From Candidatus Thiodiazotropha sp. (ex Monitilora ramsayi) (GTDB lineage: Bacteria > Pseudomonadota > Gammaproteobacteria > Chromatiales > Chromatiaceae): a DNA stretch of 64,000 nt. The position numbers and the translations under genes were made by a program. Under the pieces are notes generated by a model. The model ran no database searches. It saw nothing but the letters and a program-made list of their open reading frames with translations, and had not been told where the DNA came from. The stretch lies in assembly GCA_025655575.1 (NCBI GenBank), contig JAHXIP010000007.1:118848-182847 (forward strand), given 5' to 3'. Shown in pieces: positions 48,595-57,296 of the stretch (positions within the stretch are counted from its first letter, which is position 1; the number at the start of each line of letters is the position of its first letter).

Positions 48595-48853
48595 AAATGA
48601 ATACTTAAGGGGATGAAGGGTGTGCTTACCTAAAGGGGAATCTTCTTCAGGTATAGGGGTTTCTAATCATTGGTTGATCGCGTGTTTGGATACGCGAGCT
48701 AACCGAACTGTTTCCCTCGCCTTTTCACTCCATCTCTTTTGAACTGATCTGTACGCCATTGGCGGGATGAGACGGATCTGTACTGTAAGTCTGTAGGCCG
48801 TAATAACAATAGCAATTAGGCCATACAAATCTTTAATAAAAGTGGAGTGGCAT

Positions 48854-50167
48854 ATGATTAATCAAAGATTCATGACGCGATTTTTGATGTTGGGCATGCT
48901 GATGTCTCTGGTTAGCGTGATGATCCCAATGGAAGCACAAGCAGTACCTGCGTTTGCCAGGCAGACAAGCATGCCTTGTACAGCTTGTCATTTTCAGAAT
49001 TTTCCCACCTTGAACTCATTCGGCCGTGCATTCAGGTCCGGTGGGTATACCCTTACCGGTGGGCAGGGGATGATCGAAGGGGACGATATCTCCCTACCGA
49101 TGATGCTTAACGCATCTGTTATCACGAAACTTCGTTATGCGAAGTCGAATGGCAATACCAATGAAGGTACTGATTATGGTGAAATTCAGTGGCCTGACGA
49201 AGCGGCGTTGCTGATTGGTGGAAAGTTGTCGAAGAATGCCGGGTTCCTGATGGAATTGGGATTACTTGGAGCGGCTGAAACTGAAGTGGAGGGAACTGCG
49301 GACCTGACGACTGGTGAAGTGACAGGTACAGGTTCAGGTGAGAGCAACTCATTTCTCTCGACTAAGGTCCATTTCAATGTGGCAAAAGCGGGTAATACCC
49401 AATTCAGCGTTATTCCCTTTTCCACTGATGGTCTGGGTTCAGCATACGGTTTTGAACTGTTGAATACTGGTGCGCAGCGTTCGCAAAGACCGATTGAAGA
49501 TCGCAGGGGATTCAGTGCTGCGCAAACTCTCGGCCTGGCTAGCGGTGAGGCGACAGGTATAGCGCTGGTGGCATCCAGCCACAACTACTTCATTAACTAT
49601 ACGCCTTGGGTACCGGGATGGGGTGGGACCAATATGAATGTGAAGCCATCCGGTTTGGCACACTATTTTCGGGCTGCATACACGCCATTTATCGGTAGTT
49701 GGGATACGGGAATCGGCGTGCAATTGTGGGCAGGTGATGCGGAGGTGTCTGACGGCGCAGGTGGCGAGACACTACTGGTGACAGATGGTTGGATTATCGA
49801 TGGACAGATGCAAGGCAGTGTCGGCAGTATGCCCCTAGGAATCTATGCCAGCTATGGTGAGTGTACAGCTGATCCTGATCATCATCTTGGTGATTGCAAC
49901 AATACAGATGACGCCAAGGCCTTCGGTATCCTGGCCCAACTGGGTATTGTGCCAAATAAAGCCAATATATTTGCCGCATATCGAGCAAAGGATGTCGGAA
50001 CAGCTACCGAGTCTGATTTTGACTCTACAACCGTTGGCGGTAAGTACATGCTGTCACAGAATGTGGTGCTCGAACTTTTCTATGTAAAGGAGAGCGGTTC
50101 CGGTGTCGATGCCCGTACCAATGAACGTGATAGTACATGGATGCTGCAATTGTTCGCGGGTTACTGA
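48854..50167 (+). CDS. Cyc2-like outer-membrane cytochrome-porin
   Basis: A 437-residue exported protein with a signal peptide (about 1-30, ending MEAQA) followed at once by VPAFARQTSMPCTACHFQNFP, then LNSFGRAFRSGGYTL. A single CxxCH haem site at the mature N-terminus inside the phrase P-FARQT-C--CH-P-L---GR-F---GY is the hallmark of Cyc2-type fused cytochrome-porins. The rest (about 75-437) is rich in alternating strands and ends in an aromatic residue (LFAGY), as expected for a beta-barrel. Cyc2 proteins take electrons from Fe(II) at the cell surface; the electron donor here is unknown. The ATG at 48854 follows GGAG by six bases. A diheme cytochrome gene follows. Confidence 0.82.
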   Translation: MINQRFMTRFLMLGMLMSLVSVMIPMEAQAVPAFARQTSMPCTACHFQNFPTLNSFGRAFRSGGYTLTGGQGMIEGDDISLPMMLNASVITKLRYAKSNGNTNEGTDYGEIQWPDEAALLIGGKLSKNAGFLMELGLLGAAETEVEGTADLTTGEVTGTGSGESNSFLSTKVHFNVAKAGNTQFSVIPFSTDGLGSAYGFELLNTGAQRSQRPIEDRRGFSAAQTLGLASGEATGIALVASSHNYFINYTPWVPGWGGTNMNVKPSGLAHYFRAAYTPFIGSWDTGIGVQLWAGDAEVSDGAGGETLLVTDGWIIDGQMQGSVGSMPLGIYASYGECTADPDHHLGDCNNTDDAKAFGILAQLGIVPNKANIFAAYRAKDVGTATESDFDSTTVGGKYMLSQNVVLELFYVKESGSGVDARTNERDSTWMLQLFAGY

Positions 50168-50257
50168 ACAAGTTGGCAATCCTAGGTAAGTTTTTCATTA
50201 TCATTAGGCAGTGATCCTGTAGGGATTGCAGTACTATCGAATAAAGAGGGTTATCAG

Positions 50258-50917
50258 ATGAACTCATTTGAAATCAATAGTGTGAAATTTATTGTCAGCT
50301 TTTTTCTGCTGGCAGTGATTTCATTGAATGTACAGGCGGGTAATACTTACGAGGGATACCTGCTCTATAACCAGACCTGTTATTTGTGTCATGGAGACAG
50401 TGGTAAAGGGGATGGCCCCTTGGCCAATAAGATCGATGCGGACGTTACCGATCTGACGGATGGCAGCATGATGAAGGATGCATCGGATCAACGGCTGTTT
50501 CGTCTGATTCAGGGAACCATCAAGCATGGCTCGGGAGACACAATGCCGCAATGGGGTCTGGCGCTTGCAGGACCGCAGATCGATTCTATCGTTTCTTATG
50601 TGCGCTTTTTACAGCGTTCAAAGCATGCCTTGCCCGGTGATCCAACAGTGGGTGCGCAAGTTTATATAGATAGATGTGTTGCCTGTCATGGCCGATTGGG
50701 GAAGGGGGACGGTATTTTAACGACTGTCATGAAGATGAATGCGGCAGATCATACCAACAGTATGGAGATGAATAAGCATCCAAACAGTCAGCTGATCGAG
50801 ATTGTGACGAACGGAACACCTGGTAAGTCGCTGATGCCGGGTTGGAAAGATAAGCTTTCGAAAGAGGAGATCGATGGTGTGGTCAGTTATATCCGATTAC
50901 TCTCAAACTATAGATGA
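50258..50917 (+). CDS. Periplasmic diheme cytochrome c
   Basis: A 219-residue exported protein with a signal peptide (about 1-27) and two tandem cytochrome c domains, each with one CxxCH (CYLCHGDSGKGDGP and CVACHGRLGKGDGI) and a downstream Met ligand (DTMPQWG and LMPGWKD). The two halves look like an internal duplication. It lies 90 bp after the cytochrome-porin gene and before a strong terminator, so the two probably share a transcript. It could carry electrons from the outer-membrane protein to the respiratory chain. Confidence 0.9.
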   Translation: MNSFEINSVKFIVSFFLLAVISLNVQAGNTYEGYLLYNQTCYLCHGDSGKGDGPLANKIDADVTDLTDGSMMKDASDQRLFRLIQGTIKHGSGDTMPQWGLALAGPQIDSIVSYVRFLQRSKHALPGDPTVGAQVYIDRCVACHGRLGKGDGILTTVMKMNAADHTNSMEMNKHPNSQLIEIVTNGTPGKSLMPGWKDKLSKEEIDGVVSYIRLLSNYR

Positions 50918-50957
50918 CTGAATAATAAGAAAAACAACAGCGAGAGATGAAGTATTC

Positions 50958-50987
50958 ACCGCCACCATTATTGGTGGCGGTTTTTTT
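50958..50987 (+). terminator. Rho-independent terminator of the cytochrome operon
   Basis: A 10-bp perfect GC-rich stem (ACCGCCACCA / TGGTGGCGGT) with a four-base loop is followed by seven T residues. This is a textbook intrinsic terminator at the end of the cytochrome genes. Confidence 0.9.
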
Positions 50988-51012
50988 ATGTCCATTATTT
51001 GGCTTCGTTCAA

Positions 51013-51579
51013 CTAATAAAGAGTTTGCAGAATGCGCTGCCGGATCGACTGAAACTCACCCTCGGATATCAGACCTTCCTCTTTTAATTGGTTTATTTCG
51101 ATAAGACGTCGCTTGGCGCTCTTATTTATGCTCATGGTATTGCTCGGTGCGATATTTTCAGTTTCAAGTGGCTTAGGCGTGCTCGGGCTCTCTTGTGGGA
51201 TGGGTGCCAGCACTGCACTCTCCTTCTTTTCGATTGCTTTGCTTATGGTAGAACCACAAGTTAAGTCAGCATTGATGCTTTTAATCAGTTCACGATATCC
51301 GATACGTTGACTGTGATCCCTGCACCCCTCTTTTTTTATCACAACGACCCCGTAAAGCGCCTCTTTGTCGGGGTCATAAGTGTTTGGGTAAAGGGTAGTT
51401 TGGGAGATCTCGATGGGCGTTTCACCAATCAGCTTATCCATGACATAAACCTGGGCACCGGAAGGGTTGGATTTGACGCTTAAGCTGTCGGATCCGGAGA
51501 CATTGGCGATCCCCGTACAACCTGACAGTAGTGCTTGGGAGGTGAGAAAGGATGCCGTAAGCAGAAGTTTAATCTTCAT
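51013..51579 (-). CDS. Lipoprotein with PEGA-like and SHOCT-like domains
   Basis: A 188-residue lipoprotein. The ATG at 51579 gives a signal with lipobox LLSGC. A PEGA-like beta segment follows (SLSVKSNPSGAQVYVMDKLI with GETPIEI), then a Pro/Ser-rich linker (about 125-150) and a C-terminal SHOCT-like helical motif (LIEINQLKEEGLISEGEFQSI). PEGA domains are found in surface proteins and SHOCT is a short oligomerisation or linker motif. Function is unknown. Starts further upstream lack a signal peptide. Confidence 0.75.
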   Translation of the reverse strand: MKIKLLLTASFLTSQALLSGCTGIANVSGSDSLSVKSNPSGAQVYVMDKLIGETPIEISQTTLYPNTYDPDKEALYGVVVIKKEGCRDHSQRIGYRELIKSINADLTCGSTISKAIEKKESAVLAPIPQESPSTPKPLETENIAPSNTMSINKSAKRRLIEINQLKEEGLISEGEFQSIRQRILQTLY

Positions 51580-52154
51580 GGAAGTGCCTTTGTTGGAATT
51601 AGAATGAATATCAACCAGTCCCCTAAAAGGAACGTCGCCCTTTCGTACTGACAATATCAGTAGATAGCTATGGGCTCAATTCTAGGGAGGGCAGTACTTT
51701 TTAAATGGAGATTGCGCCACGGCTTTCTTATTGTGGTTGCATATCGAACTGCCTATACATTTTTAACCAGTGCTGGGCGTCCCACTTATTTTCTCAAGCG
51801 AAGTAATCACTATGTGAAGCAACTGTACCTATGGCAGCACATTGAGATGATCTCTTGTTGCTGGACTTTTCTCACCATCTTCGAAAAGACCTCATGTTTT
51901 GTCTTTGTTGATATGTCGGTGGAGGGAAAGAGCGCCTATCTCTTTGATTGTATTTATAATTGTTCTATAAATTGAGCGGAAGTTGTAGCTGCAACATTCG
52001 ACATGATACGAAAAGAATTAAGATCTATTAATTAAATTTTGGGAAATAAGTCCCAAATTTTACATCATTCTATGCTAGTCTCTGTTTGTAGCTAACAGCA
52101 GTATGGGCATTAGCGATTAAGTTTTCCTTATGAAATGCGCCTATTTGGAGAGAA
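51580..52154. promoter_or_regulatory. Gene-free divergent region with a strong palindrome
   Basis: About 575 bp without a convincing gene; a 101-codon frame at 51670-51975 has no ribosome site and biased composition. The right end is AT-rich. It carries the palindrome at 52033-52062 and a TATGCT that could be a -10 box at 52071, so the small secreted protein gene may depend on an activator. Confidence 0.45.
52033..52062. promoter_or_regulatory. 30-bp palindrome upstream of a small secreted protein gene
   Basis: Two 12-base arms (inner part TTTGGGA and TCCCAAA) flank a 6-nt spacer AATAAG, with a single mismatch in the arms. The size fits a dimeric regulator. The TGGGA-N6-TCCCA core was not matched to a regulator I know. 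Confidence 0.55.
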
Positions 52155-52607
52155 ATGATGATGAATTCAAACTTTTTGCGTGCAGTCAGCACGCTATTCC
52201 TGGTTTTTGGTCTTAACCAGGTCGTATTTGCAGAAATGCCAAACAATGGGCAGGCAAATGCTGACAGTCTGGTTGTTGTGACGAAGATTATCGGTATTGA
52301 CGAGCAGGGTCGGTCTCAGGTGCTGTACGATGGAGAGAGTGGCCGTATTTACCGCTTGGATAATATCGATCAGGCCGTACATGATTTAAATGGGAAGGCG
52401 ATCCGTGAGAAAGGCACTTATCGCCAGCTTCATGCCGTATTAGACGATACCGTCTATGTGATGGATCGAAATCATGCGCCTCATCCCGCCAGGCTTGAAG
52501 ATGCCGGTGTTGCTCAGAAGATTGATTTGTCTGTCGATAATATTCGGGTGACGAAAGACAGAGTGACCGCGATCTACACTTCCAACTGCCAAACGGCAAG
52601 TCTCTAA
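52155..52607 (+). CDS. Uncharacterised small secreted protein
   Basis: A 150-residue protein with a signal peptide (about 1-26, ending VVFAEM). The mature part is beta-rich with segments VVVTKIIGIDEQGRSQVLYDGESGRIYRL and a C-terminal Cys in TSNCQTASL. No family was recognised. Three consecutive ATGs (52155, 52158, 52161) follow GGAG, the middle one being best spaced. It stands alone behind a strong palindrome and before an inverted repeat. Confidence 0.7.
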   Translation: MMMNSNFLRAVSTLFLVFGLNQVVFAEMPNNGQANADSLVVVTKIIGIDEQGRSQVLYDGESGRIYRLDNIDQAVHDLNGKAIREKGTYRQLHAVLDDTVYVMDRNHAPHPARLEDAGVAQKIDLSVDNIRVTKDRVTAIYTSNCQTASL

Positions 52608-52923
52608 ATCTGTTTTTCGCAGTGTATGCTGGGGTAACTGACTCCTCATACACTGCAAAAGCAGGTTCTCAGTGGCCACCTATCTTATCGGTTCAATAGG
52701 TGGCAATGATGTTTTTTTCTTGCGGATTTCTTTGTGGTGAATGAGATTAATCCGCTTGATCTCAAGCCTGATTTTGCCATGTCAGTCGACACTGGTTTCC
52801 CCTCCAGATTGTTCATTACGCAATTCTCAAAAGCAGTTTCTTGGCACTGGAAGTATCTCTTTCACAACAGGATTTTATCTTTAAGTACTGCGAAATCGTT
52901 CAGTGTCTGTGGCAGGGGGAAAA
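52608..52923. other. Gene-free stretch before the tRNA
   Basis: Contains the inverted repeat at 52619-52656 just after the secreted-protein gene. A 94-codon frame starting at 52734 runs into the tRNA and is an artefact. Nothing else was seen. Confidence 0.4.
52619..52656. terminator. Inverted repeat after the small secreted protein gene
   Basis: Perfect 10-bp arms (GCAGTGTATG / CATACACTGC) with an 18-nt loop, beginning 12 bp after the stop codon. There is no T-run after it, so it may be an mRNA-end stabiliser or a Rho-type terminator rather than an intrinsic one. Confidence 0.45.
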
Positions 52924-53000
52924 TGGCGCGCCCGACAGGATTTGAACCTGTGACCCCCGCCTTCGGAGGGCGGTACTCTATCCAGCTGAGCTACGGGCGC
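52924..53000 (-). tRNA. tRNA-Arg (anticodon CCG)
   Basis: The complement folds into a standard cloverleaf of 77 nt: acceptor GCGCCCG/CGGGCGC, D-arm GCTC...GAGT(A), anticodon stem CCGCC/GGCGG with loop CTCCGAA (anticodon CCG), T-arm ACAGG-TTCAAAT-CCTGT, discriminator G and encoded CCA end. It reads CGG codons. It is isolated from other tRNAs. Confidence 0.96.
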
Positions 53001-53142
53001 AGAAGAAGGATGGCGTAGTTTAGCGGGCGCAGTTGTTGCCGTCCAACCCTGTTCGATCTTTTTAGCGCCTGCGGGTATAATCGCCGGGTTTTGCAGGATT
53101 GCCCAGTGCTTTGGGCGAATATGAGCTGAATTTCGGAGGAAG

Positions 53143-53691
53143 ATGCCCGTGAAGATTGTTGCTATATCAAAGTTACGTAGCCTGGCCCTGGCCCTGCTGG
53201 GCGCATCATGTCTGCTGGTAAGTACCCAGCTGTTAGCGGAAGAGCGGGCAGATGTACTGGAGAGAATCGCACCTGTCGGCAAGGTGGCTGTTGAAGGTCA
53301 GGCTGCACCGGCTGTTGCTGCGCCTGTGGCTGAAGAGACGGCACCGGCCGCTGAAGAGACAATGGCATCCACCGAGGCCGCTGCCCCAGCAGCTGAAGAA
53401 GCTGCAGCACCGGCCGCTGCCCCCGCTCCCGCGGCAGCTGGCGGTGATCAACTGGCCTTGGCAACCACCTCGGGTTGTATGGCCTGTCATCAGATTGAGG
53501 TAAAGGTTGTCGGTCCCGCTTACAAGGAAGTGGCTGCCAAGTATAAAGGTGATGCTGGCGCCGTGGACGCATTGGTGGAGAAGGTGAAGAGTGGTGGCGT
53601 AGGTACCTGGGGGCAGATTCCGATGCCGCCGAATTTGCATGTCCCTGAAGAGAATATCCGTGCCGTCGTGGCGTGGATACTGACGCTCTAA
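53143..53691 (+). CDS. Cytochrome c5-like periplasmic cytochrome with Ala/Pro-rich linker
   Basis: A 182-residue exported monohaem cytochrome. Signal peptide about 1-32, then ERIAPVGKVAVEG as in cytochrome c5 N-termini, an Ala/Pro/Glu-rich linker of about 45 residues with repeated AEE(T/A)A units, and a class I cytochrome domain with CMACH and the Met ligand in GQIPMPPN. The linker may tether the haem domain to a partner or let it span the periplasm. GGAGGA lies only two bases before the ATG at 53143 but eight before a GTG at 53149, so the GTG may be the true start. Confidence 0.88.
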   Translation: MPVKIVAISKLRSLALALLGASCLLVSTQLLAEERADVLERIAPVGKVAVEGQAAPAVAAPVAEETAPAAEETMASTEAAAPAAEEAAAPAAAPAPAAAGGDQLALATTSGCMACHQIEVKVVGPAYKEVAAKYKGDAGAVDALVEKVKSGGVGTWGQIPMPPNLHVPEENIRAVVAWILTL

Positions 53692-53740
53692 ACCAGAATT
53701 TCTATATTTCTAGCGATCTCACATGAGCTGAAATTCTGTA

Positions 53741-53760
53741 GGGTGCGGCATTGCCGCACC
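53741..53760. repeat. GC-rich hairpin element
   Basis: GGTGCGGC and GCCGCACC form an 8-bp stem with a three-base loop, flanked by GTAG and TTAC. It lies between the convergent cytochrome and helicase genes. Short dyads of this kind are common intergenic repeats in gammaproteobacteria and can also terminate transcription. No second copy was found in the window. Confidence 0.4.
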
Positions 53761-53863
53761 TTACAACGGTTTGTGCAGAACACAGTGTCTATCCGGCCTC
53801 CACACATTTGCTTTTATCGGTATTCCTGTGCTGTCCTACACACACATGGGACCACGTAGCCTG

Positions 53864-55867
53864 CTACGAGAGTAGCGACTTCAGGTTGGCCAGATGAGCC
53901 GAACCACGTTCTTGTTTCTCTTCAGAACTCAGCTCACTGCCTCTACCCTCCCAACGGAGATCTTCCTCAGGCAGTTCCTGTAGAAAACGGCTGGGTTCAC
54001 AGGGGGACATCTCACCGAATCTTTTGCGCTTGGCCGCATAGGTCAGGGTCAGGCTGCGCTGAGCGCGGGTGATGCCCACGTAGGCCAGTCGCCGCTCCTC
54101 TTCGATATTGTCCTCTTCGATACTGCTGCGATGGGGCAGGAGATCTTCCTCCATACCGACCAGAAAGACGTGGTGGAACTCAAGTCCTTTTGCGGCATGC
54201 AGGGTCATCAGGTGGACCTGATCCTGCTCTGCTTCTTCGTTCTGACGTTCGAGCAGATCCATCAGGGTCAGGTGATTGACCATTTCCGCCAGAGTCTTTT
54301 CCTGCAGTTCACCCTTTTGCAGTGCATTGAGCCAATCGATCAGGTCGGTGACATTCTCCATGCGCCGGTCAGCCACGGCATCGCTGCTGGCATTCTCTCT
54401 TAACCAATCCAGGTAGTGGATCTCATCGACGAGTCGTTTTACCGACATGGCCGGTTCACTGTCAGCCTCGCGGGTGTAGTGTTGGATGAGTTGTGTAAAT
54501 GCCTGCAGACGACCTTGAGCACGCGTGTTGAGTTGCGCTTGAAGCCCCATCTCCTCGCAGGCACTCAACAGGCAGATACCCCGTTGCTGGGCATAGGTGC
54601 CAAGTTTTTCCAGGGTATTGGGGCCGATCTCCCGGCGTGGGGTATTGACGATACGCAGGAAGGCGCTGTCATCGTCGGGATTGGCCAGCAGTCGCAGATA
54701 GGCCATCACATCCTTAACCTCGGTGCGGGCGAAAAAAGAGGTGCCGCCACTCAGGAAGTAGGGGATGCTGTGGGTGCGCAGGGCCTTTTCAAAGATCCTT
54801 GCCTGATGATTGCCCCGGTAGAGAATGGCCATGTCACCGTGGCTGACCTTGTTGGTGAAATTGAGATGGATGATCTCCGAGATCACCTTCTCGGCTTCGT
54901 GCTCCTCATTGCGACACGCCAGCACACGCAATTCCGCGCCGGGGCCCAGTTCGCTCCAGAGTCGCTTCTCGAAGATATGCGGGTTATTGCCGATCAGTTG
55001 GTTGGCGGCTTTGAGAATACGCCCGCTGGAGCGGTAGTTTTGCTCCAGTTTGATCACCTGCAGACGGGGAAAATCGTCCTTCAATCTCACCAGATTTTCC
55101 GGTCGGGCGCCGCGCCAGGCGTAGATCGACTGGTCGTCGTCACCCACCACGGTAAAGGCGGCACGCACGCCGACAATCAGCTTGACCAGCTCATACTGGG
55201 CCTGATTGGTGTCCTGATATTCGTCTACCAGCAGATAGCGGACCCGGTTCTGCCACTGCTCCAGGGCATCGGGATGTTCGCGCAGCAGGTTGACCGGCAG
55301 CAGGATCAAGTCATCGAAGTCCACCGCATTGTAGGCCTTGAGGCTTCTCTGATAGGCGGCATAAAGCAGTGCGCTATGGGTCTGTAGATCGTCCTCTGCC
55401 GCAGCCAGGGCCTGCTCCGGGGTGATCAAGTCATTCTTCCAGGCGGAGATCTGCCACTGAGCGGCATTGACCACCGACTCGTCACCACTGTTCTGTTTGC
55501 GCAAGAGATCCTTCAACAGGGCAGCCCCGTCCTGTTGGTCGAAGATCGAAAAGCCCGCTTTATAGCCCAAGCGTTTCAGCTCCCGCCGCAAGATATTCAA
55601 TCCCAGGTTATGGAAGGTAGAGATGTTGGGACCCTCGCCCTTGTTTTGACCCAGCACGGCAGATACACGCGACTGCATCTCACGGGCTGCCTTATTGGTA
55701 AAAGTGACGGCGAAGATATGCTGTGGTTCGATGCCGCACTGCTTGACCAGATAGCCGATTTTGGCGGTGATCACCCGGGTCTTGCCACTACCCGCACCGG
55801 CCAGTACCAGCAGAGGGCCATCGATGTTATGCACGGCTTTGCGCTGATGCGGGTTGAGGTCGGACAT
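53864..55867 (-). CDS. rep: ATP-dependent DNA helicase Rep
   Basis: Superfamily 1A 3'-5' DNA helicase, 667 residues, which helps replication forks pass protein obstacles. Walker A is LAGAGSGKTRV near residue 25; other helicase motifs are FAVTFTNKAAREM, VDEYQDTNQAQYEL, GDDDQSIYAWRGA, KLEQNYRSS, MTLHAAKGLEF and VGITRAQRSL. Length and sequence fit Rep better than UvrD. The start MSDLNPHQRKAVHNIDGPLLVLAG is standard. Confidence 0.95.
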   Translation of the reverse strand: MSDLNPHQRKAVHNIDGPLLVLAGAGSGKTRVITAKIGYLVKQCGIEPQHIFAVTFTNKAAREMQSRVSAVLGQNKGEGPNISTFHNLGLNILRRELKRLGYKAGFSIFDQQDGAALLKDLLRKQNSGDESVVNAAQWQISAWKNDLITPEQALAAAEDDLQTHSALLYAAYQRSLKAYNAVDFDDLILLPVNLLREHPDALEQWQNRVRYLLVDEYQDTNQAQYELVKLIVGVRAAFTVVGDDDQSIYAWRGARPENLVRLKDDFPRLQVIKLEQNYRSSGRILKAANQLIGNNPHIFEKRLWSELGPGAELRVLACRNEEHEAEKVISEIIHLNFTNKVSHGDMAILYRGNHQARIFEKALRTHSIPYFLSGGTSFFARTEVKDVMAYLRLLANPDDDSAFLRIVNTPRREIGPNTLEKLGTYAQQRGICLLSACEEMGLQAQLNTRAQGRLQAFTQLIQHYTREADSEPAMSVKRLVDEIHYLDWLRENASSDAVADRRMENVTDLIDWLNALQKGELQEKTLAEMVNHLTLMDLLERQNEEAEQDQVHLMTLHAAKGLEFHHVFLVGMEEDLLPHRSSIEEDNIEEERRLAYVGITRAQRSLTLTYAAKRKRFGEMSPCEPSRFLQELPEEDLRWEGRGSELSSEEKQERGSAHLANLKSLLS

Positions 55868-56182
55868 GGCAGGCGTCAGTCTTGTGAAAGAGGGGTTGAA
55901 GAGGCGGAAGGTTACGCAGTGGTGAAGCGTAATTCAACCATGGAAAAGGGTGATTTTCAGGAAGGTCTAGTTTGGTCAATGGGTTACGGAAAAGGTGTGG
56001 CAGGGCCGCCCCCAGCATACGGTTAAAACGTGGTTGGGTATTCTGTGCCTGATGAGAAAACCGGACCAGCTTGTTATGATGAGGTTTCACATCTGCATAT
56101 AACGACACGCCTTGTATTGGCTTCCGGTTAATCAGGACGCCTTACCAGGGGTGTCGCAATAACGAGAACGAGTAGAGACCCG
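55868..56182. other. Gene-free divergent intergenic region
   Basis: About 315 bp between rep and the LOG-family gene, on opposite strands. Frames crossing it are shadows of rep. No clear operator or promoter pair was identified. Confidence 0.4.
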
Positions 56183-56905
56183 ATGGCATTGACCAGAGAC
56201 AGGCGCCACCAACCCCGAGCCGGTAAAGACAAGCATTTGACCCGAGAATCCTGGCGTGTTTTTCAGATCATGGCGGAGTTCGTGGAGGGCTTCGAGCAAC
56301 TATCACAGATCAGCCCTTCGGTAAGCTTTTTCGGCTCCGCCCGTACCCCCCGAGAGCATCCGTACTATGCACTGGCGGAGGAGATCGCACGGCTGCTTTC
56401 AGACAGTGGCTTTTCCGTGGTCAGCGGTGGTGGTCCCGGAATCATGGAAGCAGCCAACAAGGGTGCCTTCGAGGGCAAGTCGACGAGCATAGGCCTCAAT
56501 ATCCAGTTGCCCATGGAGCAGTCGGGCAATCCTTATCAGGATATCTCTCTCAACTTCCGCCACTTCTTTGCCCGCAAGGTGATGTTCGTCAAACACGCCT
56601 CTGCTTATGTGGTGCTGCCCGGCGGCTTCGGCACTCTCGATGAACTGGCGGAGATTCTGACCCTGGTGCAGACCGGCAAGACCCGGGAGATCCCGATTAT
56701 CCTGGTGGGTGGCGACTTCTGGCAGGGTTTGCTGGATTGGTTCCGGAATAGCCTATGTCCGGCGGGTACCATCGGTGCTGAGGATCTCGATCTGGTGCAG
56801 GTCTGTAATCAGCCTCAGGAAGTAGTGGATGCCATCTTTGCCCACTACGAGACCCGCCGTTTCGAGCCTTCGCCGGCTGAGCAGGAGATCCTGCTTGAGC
56901 TATAA
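56183..56905 (+). CDS. LOG-family (TIGR00730) Rossmann-fold protein
   Basis: A 240-residue protein of the lysine-decarboxylase-like LOG family, members of which are cytokinin-type nucleotide 5'-monophosphate phosphoribohydrolases or nucleotide hydrolases such as PpnN. The diagnostic sites are SGGGPGIMEAANKGA and PGGFGTLDELAE, with ARKVMFVKHASAYVVLPGG between. The N-terminal 45 residues are an extension typical of the longer bacterial group. It lies 33 bp before the DUF2782 gene, a possible operon. Confidence 0.9.
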   Translation: MALTRDRRHQPRAGKDKHLTRESWRVFQIMAEFVEGFEQLSQISPSVSFFGSARTPREHPYYALAEEIARLLSDSGFSVVSGGGPGIMEAANKGAFEGKSTSIGLNIQLPMEQSGNPYQDISLNFRHFFARKVMFVKHASAYVVLPGGFGTLDELAEILTLVQTGKTREIPIILVGGDFWQGLLDWFRNSLCPAGTIGAEDLDLVQVCNQPQEVVDAIFAHYETRRFEPSPAEQEILLEL

Positions 56906-56938
56906 GTCTGCCCACCCGTTCCCTGGAGTCCGAGAGAG

Positions 56939-57280
56939 ATGTTGATTGGTAAACCTGTGATTATTCCCCTGGTGGGACTGCTGTTCGGAATGGGCATTGC
57001 CTCAGCTGAGCCGGAAGCGGTGCCTGAGCCCCCCGAACTGCCCTTGCCCGATGTGATCGTGGACGGCGAGGTGATCGAGCCCGAGGTCAAGATCATCAAG
57101 CAGGAGGAGGGCACCATCTATGAGTACCGGGTCAACGGGCAGCTCTATATGGTAAAAGTACAGCCCGTGAACGGTCCCGCCTACTACATGGTCGATCGGG
57201 ATGGCGACGGGGAGTTCGATGCCCGCTCCAATGATCCGACCAGCATCTCAGTACCGCAATGGATATTAATGCGCTGGTGA
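56939..57280 (+). CDS. DUF2782 small exported protein
   Basis: A 113-residue protein with a signal peptide (about 1-23, IASAEPEA), a Pro/Glu-rich stretch and the DUF2782 core (IIKQEEGTIYEYRVNGQLYMVKV, then AYYMVDRDGDGEFDAR). The VDRDGDGEFD part looks like a calcium-binding loop (DxDxDG), possibly structural. The family is known only from gammaproteobacteria and its function is unknown. It sits between the LOG gene and the TRAP permease genes, 16 bp before the latter. Confidence 0.83.
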   Translation: MLIGKPVIIPLVGLLFGMGIASAEPEAVPEPPELPLPDVIVDGEVIEPEVKIIKQEEGTIYEYRVNGQLYMVKVQPVNGPAYYMVDRDGDGEFDARSNDPTSISVPQWILMRW

Positions 57281-57296
57281 TGGATCGACTGTCAGC

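Larger units (their letters stand above)
48363..48853. promoter_or_regulatory. Long 5' region of the cytochrome-porin gene
   Basis: About 490 bp without genes. It holds a CRP-type palindrome (48515-48536), a sigma-70-like promoter (48566-48594) and, if that promoter is used, an untranslated leader of about 250 nt. The leader contains a nested hairpin at 48672-48704 (GGTT/AACC outside CGCGT/ACGCG). No known riboswitch signature was recognised. Confidence 0.5.

Noticed and set aside
51670..51975. 101-codon frame in the intergenic region after the PEGA/SHOCT lipoprotein
   Set aside because: Aromatic- and Cys-rich translation unlike a real protein, no ribosome site.
52734..53018. 94-codon frame with apparent [12 protein letters not shown] motif
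   Set aside because: It is the translated complement of tRNA-Arg, a well-known artefact.
54416..55387. 323-codon frame antisense to rep
   Set aside because: Shadow of the rep helicase gene; GC-skewed codons keep this antisense frame open by chance.
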